DNA of 64,000 nucleotides from Sphingobacterium humi (GTDB lineage Bacteria; Bacteroidota; Bacteroidia; Sphingobacteriales; Sphingobacteriaceae): the NCBI RefSeq assembly GCF_009768885.1, contig NZ_WSQA01000017.1, positions 31,884-95,883 of the forward strand, read 5' to 3'. Shown piece by piece: positions 62,750-64,000 of this stretch; the stretch's first letter is position 1, and each line of letters begins with the position of its first letter. The notes under the pieces were generated by a model that ran no database searches, was not told the DNA's origin, and worked only from the letters and a program-made list of their open reading frames with translations. Position numbers and translations under genes: made by a program.

Positions 62750-63762
62750 GCTTTTGCTTTGGAGGACTCCCGAATAACCAGGTCAGACTGCATGGTGATA
62801 AACCTTTCCTCTTCGCTGAGGCTATCGCCAGCAAGTTGCTTTAAAAGGGTTGCTGCGGCTTTTTCACCAATCTGCACCGCGGGTTGCCGCACCACGGATA
62901 GGGGCGGATGCATCAAGCCTGCAATTTCTAAGCTGGAGAAGGCAATTACTTTTAACGTTTCGGGAATTTGTATGCCCATACGCCGACAGACGTAATAGGT
63001 GGAGAAGGCTAAACGCTCTACCGAGGCTAATATGCCATCGGGTTGTTGTTTTCGTATCGCTTCTTCAATTATGCCGCTGTTTTCTTCATAGGAATTGCTA
63101 CAGTCTATAATCAAGCGTTTTCGAAGTGGGATTTTATATTTTTTCAGGGCATCTTCATAGCCCTGCATCCGGGTTTTACCGATGGATAATTCTTTATTAA
63201 TTACGAGGTAAGCGATGCGCTGGCAACCGTTTTGAATGAGGTGTTCGGTTGCGGCGAAACTACTTTGGTAATCGTCGGTCACTACTTTTGGAAGATGGAT
63301 ATCGTCGTAAATCCGATCGAATAACACGATGGGTAAATGTTCGTAGTTGATGCGTTCCAGATAGCTGTGGTCGGTAGATTCTCCAGATGCCGACATGATG
63401 ACCCCATCGACGCGGCCGCTGGCCAGGCTGCGGATAAAATCGCGTTCCTTGCTGATATCATCATCTGTTACAAAAATCAGGATATGATAGCCTTGTTTTT
63501 TTGCTTCTTTTTCAGCACCCTGAATAATCTGGGTAAAATAGTTGTTGGCCAACTCGGGTATAACGATGGCTATGGTTTTACTTTTCTGCTCGCGTAAGTT
63601 GCTGGCATAATGGTTCGGCTGGTAGTTCAGTTCCTTGGCCACCTTTAAAATACGCTCCTTGGTTTTGGGGTTGATATCGCTACTATCTCTAAAGGCACGA
63701 GATACCGTGGATTTAGAAAGATTCAGCACTCTGGCCAGTTGTATAATATCAATTTTTGCCAT
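62746..63762 (-). CDS. LacI-family transcriptional regulator
   Basis: A 338-residue repressor/activator: N-terminal helix-turn-helix (DIIQLARVLNLSKSTVSRAF, hinge near ELNYQPNHYASNL) and a periplasmic-binding-protein-like effector domain (about 60-335, with TIAIVIPELANNYFTQII). Location beside the maltose-type permease and the LacI-style palindrome at 54721 point to control of the maltodextrin locus. A related palindrome lies just upstream of its own start, suggesting autoregulation. Confidence 0.92.
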   Translation of the reverse strand: MAKIDIIQLARVLNLSKSTVSRAFRDSSDINPKTKERILKVAKELNYQPNHYASNLREQKSKTIAIVIPELANNYFTQIIQGAEKEAKKQGYHILIFVTDDDISKERDFIRSLASGRVDGVIMSASGESTDHSYLERINYEHLPIVLFDRIYDDIHLPKVVTDDYQSSFAATEHLIQNGCQRIAYLVINKELSIGKTRMQGYEDALKKYKIPLRKRLIIDCSNSYEENSGIIEEAIRKQQPDGILASVERLAFSTYYVCRRMGIQIPETLKVIAFSSLEIAGLMHPPLSVVRQPAVQIGEKAAATLLKQLAGDSLSEEERFITMQSDLVIRESSKAKA

Positions 63763-63780
63763 TTATTTCTATAGATAGGT

Positions 63781-63797
63781 TCGGGAAAACTGCCCGA
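63781..63797. promoter_or_regulatory. Candidate LacI autoregulatory site
   Basis: TCGGG, seven bases, CCCGA. With flanks, the half site TTCGGGAA matches the ideal half of the 54721 operator, but the two halves are one base further apart. It is placed about 10 bp past the -7 box of the lacI promoter, in the transcription start region. Confidence 0.5.
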
Positions 63798-63807
63798 TAA
63801 ACCGATG

Positions 63808-63837
63808 CTAATATAGCAATTTTGAAGAGGTTATGAA
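63808..63837 (-). promoter_or_regulatory. Candidate lacI promoter
   Basis: Minus-strand TTC at 63837-63835, 19-bp spacer and TATATTAG at 63815-63808: one mismatch in each element of the Bacteroidota consensus. The start near 63801 leaves about 40 nt of leader. Confidence 0.5.
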
Positions 63838-63939
63838 TAGGTATTTTTTTATCTACAAACAAGGTCTAACTACTAAATACGTGTCCATTCCTAAAAATGG
63901 TTTACAAAAAGCGGACATTAAGAATTAACTTTAATAGTT

Positions 63940-64000
63940 ATGAGAAATCCGGAGAAGAAACGTAAAACAGGAGGACAAGCTGTTCATAGTGATAGCCTAA
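63940..64000 (+). CDS. Possible start of an unidentified gene, cut by the window end
   Basis: An ATG at 63940 opens a frame of 20 codons that runs off the window (basic N terminus MRNPEKKRKTGG). It follows 177 bp of AT-rich sequence after the lacI start and is divergent from lacI. Too short to recognise; it may be real or chance. Confidence 0.35.
   Translation, partial: MRNPEKKRKTGGQAVHSDSL

Overview
The window reads as Bacteroidota chromosome, most likely a Sphingobacteriaceae member (Sphingobacterium/Pedobacter-like). The signs are four SusC/SusD outer-membrane uptake pairs, an ECF sigma/FecR/STN-receptor cascade, lipoproteins with C-terminal-Cys lipoboxes, and promoters of the Bacteroidota form (TTG, 19 bp, TAnnTTTG). 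No RNA genes, CRISPR arrays, insertion sequences or phage genes were seen. Almost everything is carbohydrate or glycoconjugate utilisation, arranged as five or six adjacent loci.

Region A (about 105-21574) is the most unusual part. Three minus-strand transcription units lie next to a plus-strand GntR/UTRA regulator gene (20858-21574): susC-susD plus a ceramidase-like gene; two more ceramidase-like genes plus a lipoprotein beta-propeller/HEAT/cytochrome c dehydrogenase; and two exported DUF1080 (3-keto-glycoside hydrolase-like) genes followed by Gfo/Idh/MocA, NagB-like, PIG-L deacetylase, class I aldolase, a second Gfo/Idh/MocA and a PfkB kinase. The palindrome CTTGTATATACAAG, or a one-mismatch version, lies at the promoter of each of the three units and upstream of gntR; at two of them it overlaps a textbook TTG-N19-TAnnTTTG promoter. 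This defines one regulon for an unidentified, probably N-acylated, glycoside. It contains no classical glycoside hydrolase and no inner-membrane transporter.

Region B (21701-28494) is a ribose-salvage operon: two tandem, exported ADP-ribosylglycohydrolase-family proteins, a GRP/RhaT-type sugar permease and ribokinase. A TPR-like protein of unknown role is divergent from it.

Region C (28684-36523) is an ECF sigma factor, a FecR anti-sigma factor, an STN-containing SusC, a SusD and an exported endonuclease/exonuclease/phosphatase-family lipoprotein, ended by a strong terminator. Region D (36665-43458) has a LuxR-type regulator, a membrane-anchored AraC regulator and a second SusC/SusD pair that is paralogous to that of region C.

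Region E (44081-63762) is a malto-oligosaccharide locus. The minus operon is susC-susD-susE, GH13 (SusA/neopullulanase-like), beta-phosphoglucomutase and GH65 maltose phosphorylase. The divergent side has a phytanoyl-CoA-dioxygenase-family oxygenase with a lipoprotein GH13, an AraC regulator, and an operon of esterase, class III-like Zn alcohol dehydrogenase, S-formylglutathione-hydrolase-like esterase and SLC45-like MFS permease, closed by a convergent LacI gene. A near-perfect 20-bp palindrome with a central CG lies between the two divergent arms and is the likely LacI operator. The oxygenase/ADH/esterase set is not part of a standard maltose locus and may process a modified (for example O-methylated or acylated) alpha-glucan. 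Function assignments rest on motifs read by eye; no database search was possible.
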